Shown here piece after piece: positions 61,461-64,000 of a stretch of 64,000 nt of DNA. The translations under genes and the position numbers were made by a program. The DNA comes from Bog-473 sp963750075. Its GTDB lineage: Bacteria > Actinomycetota > Acidimicrobiia > Acidimicrobiales > RAAP-2. Numbering within the stretch: the first letter of the stretch is position 1; every line of letters begins with the position of its first letter. The DNA is taken from contig CAVVPG010000001.1 in assembly GCA_963750075.1 (NCBI GenBank), forward strand, positions 806,001 to 870,000, given 5' to 3'. The notes below the pieces were generated by a model. That model saw only the letters and a list, made by a program, of their open reading frames with translations, did not search any database and was not told the origin of the DNA.

Positions 61461-61894
61461 CCGAGGTGTCAAGGCGATCTGTCAGGATGACGTTCTCCCT
61501 GGTAAGGGACGAAGGTACGTCCAGGTGGTTCGACCTTGTCCATCCGATTCAGCCGAATGGATGGACAAAGGATGGACAAAGCGCCTTAAACCGACCCTCG
61601 GTCAATCTTCGGGTCACTTCTTGCCGCGCTCTGCGTTGACTCCCTGGGCGCCGTCGTGACCCGCCCAACGCCGGGTCAACCCAGAGCCAATCGAATTCGA
61701 TTTGTTTGAGCCCGCCGACCCTCGTGGCTTTGAGAGAGCGATCGGGCTCGTCCATTGAGTCCGCGGCGCTCCTATTTGACTGACTCAGGGGAATAGAGCC
61801 GCCCACTCGTCTTCTCGGTTCAGCCGAAGGCAGCTAAGTAGTTGCGGCATCGTATGGCTGGTCCCCTTGAGCGAATGCCCAGGTGGCGCACAGG
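61461..61894. repeat. Non-coding stretch with three copies of a 10-bp repeat
   Basis: GGATGGACAA occurs at 61559-61568 and 61570-61579, and inverted (TTGTCCATCC) at 61536-61545. The first two inverted copies, with ATTC/GAAT inside, form an imperfect hairpin at 61536-61568. No convincing gene in the whole region. Next to a tRNA fragment such iterated sites could be recombinase arm-binding sites or a regulatory array; no integrase gene is seen in the window. Confidence 0.5.
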
Positions 61895-63136
61895 TCAGGG
61901 AAGTGGCTGGGATGGCGGCGGGTGGCGGAAGAGCTTGACAGCGTTCTCCCAACACATTTTGCGCTGCTCGTCCCTTGGCATGTGAGCCAGGTGCTCGCGC
62001 AGCAATTCTTGTGTGTTGGGCCACGTCGAGTCGGAGTGCGGGTAGTCCGACTCGACCAAGATGTTCTCGACACCTATAACGTCTCGGGTCAGGAAGCCCG
62101 ACGGGTCATCCAGGGCGCAGAACCAGAAGTTTCGCCGGAGTACATCCGAGGTGACGTGCTCCTCGACTGGCGGTGCGCCGATCTCGAGCTGGCGCACGTT
62201 CAGGTGGTCGATGCGATCGATCACCGCGCCGACCCAGCCGATTCCCCCCTCGGACATGCAGATCTTGATATCGGGGAACCGCATGGGGACGCCCGAGTAA
62301 AGCCAGTCGATGGACGAGGTCATGGCCGAGGTGGCGAAGAGGGCACCAATGACCTCGGCCGGGGCGTCCTCGGATGTGGTCGGTGACTCACCGGCCGAGC
62401 CCACGTGTAGGCACAGTACGGTCCCGGTTTCGGCGCATGCCGCGAAGAATGGCTCCCAGTAGCGGCTATGAATGCTCGGAAGCCCCAGCTTGTGAGGGGC
62501 CTCAGAGAATGTCACCGCCTTGAACCCCCGCTCGGCGTTACGCCGAATCTCGTCGGCCGCCACCAGCGGGTCTCGTAAGTAGGGGATCTGCTGGGGGATG
62601 AATCGGGACGGGTCGGCGCCGCACCACGACTCGAGATGCCAGTCGTTATAAGCCCTTACTGCAGTGAGGGCAAGCTCCTCGTCATCAGGCCACAACGAGA
62701 GGCGTTGTCCCACGAAGCCGGGCAGGAACGAAGGGAAGCAGACCGAAGCCCAGATCCCATTCAGGTCCATGTCGAGCAGGCGGAACTTCGAGTCCCAGGC
62801 ACCACGGCGCATGTGGTCGAATCGCGTCGGCTCGAACGAGTGCTCATTCCGTGGTCGGCCGGCTACAGCGTTGAATCCCACGTTGGGCAGCAGTTGGTTG
62901 TTCCACAACCAGGCCTGCCCGCCATTTTCCATCTCAACGATACGGGGCGCGACCTCGGAGAACTTTGACGGGAAGCGATCCTCGAAGATCTCCGGTGGCT
63001 CGACCACATGGTCGTCCACTGAGACGATGGTCGCCCAGACATCGGGCGGCTCAGGATCTGGCAGGAACGTCACCTGCCCGGTCGTGGTCGAGCCGACCCC
63101 TTTGCTCTTTAGCAGGTCCTCAACAGACGGTCCCAC
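61895..63136 (-). CDS. Amidohydrolase family 2
   Basis: 413 residues, GTG start with AAGGAGGG upstream. PF04909 pattern: IVSVDDHVVEPPEIFEDRF (D-x-H), VLCLHVGSAGESP, and ILVESDYPHSDSTWPNTQELL at the end; EGGIGWVGAVIDRIDH is shared with the homologue at 33.5-34.7 kb. It is longer than the other three amidohydrolases here. Lower-GC third positions than most of the window. It stands alone between the tRNA/IS junction and a decayed transporter, so no pathway is suggested. Confidence 0.85.
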   Translation of the reverse strand: MGPSVEDLLKSKGVGSTTTGQVTFLPDPEPPDVWATIVSVDDHVVEPPEIFEDRFPSKFSEVAPRIVEMENGGQAWLWNNQLLPNVGFNAVAGRPRNEHSFEPTRFDHMRRGAWDSKFRLLDMDLNGIWASVCFPSFLPGFVGQRLSLWPDDEELALTAVRAYNDWHLESWCGADPSRFIPQQIPYLRDPLVAADEIRRNAERGFKAVTFSEAPHKLGLPSIHSRYWEPFFAACAETGTVLCLHVGSAGESPTTSEDAPAEVIGALFATSAMTSSIDWLYSGVPMRFPDIKICMSEGGIGWVGAVIDRIDHLNVRQLEIGAPPVEEHVTSDVLRRNFWFCALDDPSGFLTRDVIGVENILVESDYPHSDSTWPNTQELLREHLAHMPRDEQRKMCWENAVKLFRHPPPSQPLP

Positions 63137-63398
63137 GAGTCCCTCCTTCTCTACTCATCGTCACCGACATTCACCGATACAGACCAGTTACGATCACCCG
63201 ACAGTGGTTGATGGAAGCGCAGCGACGCGTTCACCCGAGAACTACTAGGGCTCGGGCGTAGCGACCACACGACGTGAGACTCACAATAGGTTCGTCCAAT
63301 TCCCGATGGCCCATGGAGCGTCACAGTGGGACTCTGGCCTGTAGTCGCGATCTGAGAATCCCGCGACACCTACGTCACTGGACCGGGTCGACCAGACG

Positions 63399-64000
63399 TC
63401 AGCCATCGAACGCCACGTGCGGGTCGCCGGCCTCCTCGAGTACCTCCTCGAGGGCGGTAACCGGGGCGCCGTCACGGTCACCGGCAGCCTCTTCGGCAAG
63501 GCAAGCGCCAAAAGGGCGCCGACCAGCAGGACGCCGCCGGCGATGACGAAGGCCGCCCGATAGCCGGCGGTCAGGGCCGACGCCGCGTCGTGGTGACCCA
63601 GCCAGGTGGTTGGTGGCGATCGTCGTGGCGACGGTGGCCATGATGGCCAGGCCGAGGGCCCCGCCCACCTGGCGGGTGGTGTTGATCAGGCCCGAGGCCA
63701 GCCCGGCCTCGTGGGGCGGGACGCCGGCGGTGGCGGACAGGGTCATCGGGACGAACGACATCCCGAGCCCGAAGCCGATCAGCACCACCGGGCCGAGCAC
63801 GTGTGACGAGGTAGGCGTCACCGGCCCCGATCGTGGAGAGCCAGAAGAGGCCGCCGGCGGCGAGGCCCGGTCCGAGCATCAACTGGCGCCGGGCGCCGAT
63901 GACCTGCACCAGGCGGGTGCCGATCAGGGCCCCGCCAGCGTGCACAGCCCGGCCGGCAAGAAGGCCAGGCCGGTCCGCAAGGCGGAGTAGCCGTTGACGT
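63399..64000 (-). pseudogene. C-terminal part of a DHA2-type MFS transporter, multiply frameshifted, cut by window edge
   Basis: Conserved DHA2 C-terminal sequence can be followed only by changing frame: YSALRTGLAFLPAGLCTLAG (edge), ALIGTRLVQVIGARRQLMLG ... STIGAGDAYL, HVLGPVVLIGFGLGMSFVPM ... TIATNHLAG, HHDAASALTAGYRAAFVIAG ... ALALPKRLPV, and perhaps a last piece ending VLEEAGDPHVAFDG. Switches fall near 63940, 63812, 63600 and possibly 63465. Either a decayed gene or poor sequence near a contig end. The 5' part lies beyond the window. Confidence 0.75.

Noticed and set aside
61412..61485. A complete tRNA gene at the minus-strand tRNA-Glu segment
   Set aside because: No acceptor 5' strand (AGCCCCA) or D-arm is found where they should lie beyond 61460; only the 3' half is present.
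49741..61745. Exact 13-mer AGAGAGCGATCGG at 49741-49753 and 61733-61745, considered as possible att or duplication pair flanking an island
   Set aside because: In 64 kb many 13-base matches are expected by chance, flanks do not match, and the copy at 61.7 kb is outside the tRNA fragment.
1..64000. CRISPR array, toxin-antitoxin, restriction or other defence genes
   Set aside because: No regularly spaced repeats with unique spacers, no Cas-like or defence-like proteins were found on either strand.

Overview
The window is GC-rich throughout, uses many GTG and some TTG starts, and packs genes into runs joined by 4-bp stop/start overlaps. It carries a mycothiol-dependent maleylpyruvate isomerase-type gene, an F420-type luciferase-like oxidoreductase, two P450s, a ketosteroid-dehydrogenase-like flavoprotein, CaiB/BaiF and enoyl-CoA hydratase genes, and many TetR/MarR regulators. 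Together these point to an actinobacterium with a large catabolic repertoire. The absence of mycolate or mce genes and the fused LivHM permease fit an Acidimicrobiia-like lineage, but this is inference and no marker here fixes the genus.

Layout. 0.1-3.4 kb: self-regulated ABC exporter (ATPase, permease, TetR). 3.9-8.9 kb: branched-chain-amino-acid-type (HAAT) importer with LivH and LivM fused, LivG, LivF and a binding protein. 9.0-14.4 kb: SDR, secreted alpha/beta hydrolase, LLM oxidoreductase, P450 behind a 15-bp inverted repeat, TetR; then, on the other strand, DoxX, TetR, MmsA and an amidohydrolase (14.4-18.4 kb). 18.65-23.8 kb: a coupled lipid/acyl-CoA run (TetR, hydrolase, DUF427-thioesterase fusion, DUF427 protein, hotdog protein, enoyl-CoA hydratase). 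23.8-25.8 kb: divergent MarR/DHA2 efflux pair. 25.85-27.1 kb: orphan (alpha/alpha)6 glycosidase-like protein.

27.1-34.7 kb is a minus-strand catabolic operon: amidohydrolase, intact M24 enzyme, degenerate M24 homologue, enoyl-CoA hydratase, tandem CaiB/BaiF protein, MarR. Facing it are a flavoprotein dehydrogenase, a 3-Cys ferredoxin and a P450 (34.8-38.1 kb). 38-41 kb holds an SDR, an FMN reductase, a HAD hydrolase and a twice-frameshifted carboxymuconolactone-decarboxylase-family pseudogene. 40.9-45.2 kb is another coupled oxidative operon (Baeyer-Villiger monooxygenase, two-domain SDR, amidohydrolase). A TetR and a maleylpyruvate isomerase-family gene then diverge from a 37-bp perfect palindrome. 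The recurring mix of amidohydrolase, P450, flavoprotein and CoA enzymes suggests several inducible routes for alicyclic or aromatic substrates taken to acyl-CoA and beta-oxidised; the substrates are not visible from sequence.

46.7-49.7 kb: enoyl-CoA hydratase, DUF1275 membrane protein, Ohr peroxidase and a DsbA-like protein, the last with lower-GC codon use. 50.0-58.3 kb: a family-5 (peptide/oligosaccharide) importer in which one permease and both ATPases form one 1053-residue protein, divergent from a GH36 alpha-galactosidase; this arrangement resembles alpha-galactoside uptake loci. 58.4-59.9 kb: a second Liv-type binding protein. 60.0-61.4 kb: an ISL3-family insertion sequence, directly abutting the 3' half of a tRNA-Glu gene (61.41-61.46 kb) followed by three copies of a 10-bp repeat. 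This looks like the scar or edge of an integrated element. The window ends with an amidohydrolase and a multiply frameshifted DHA2 transporter remnant running off the right edge.
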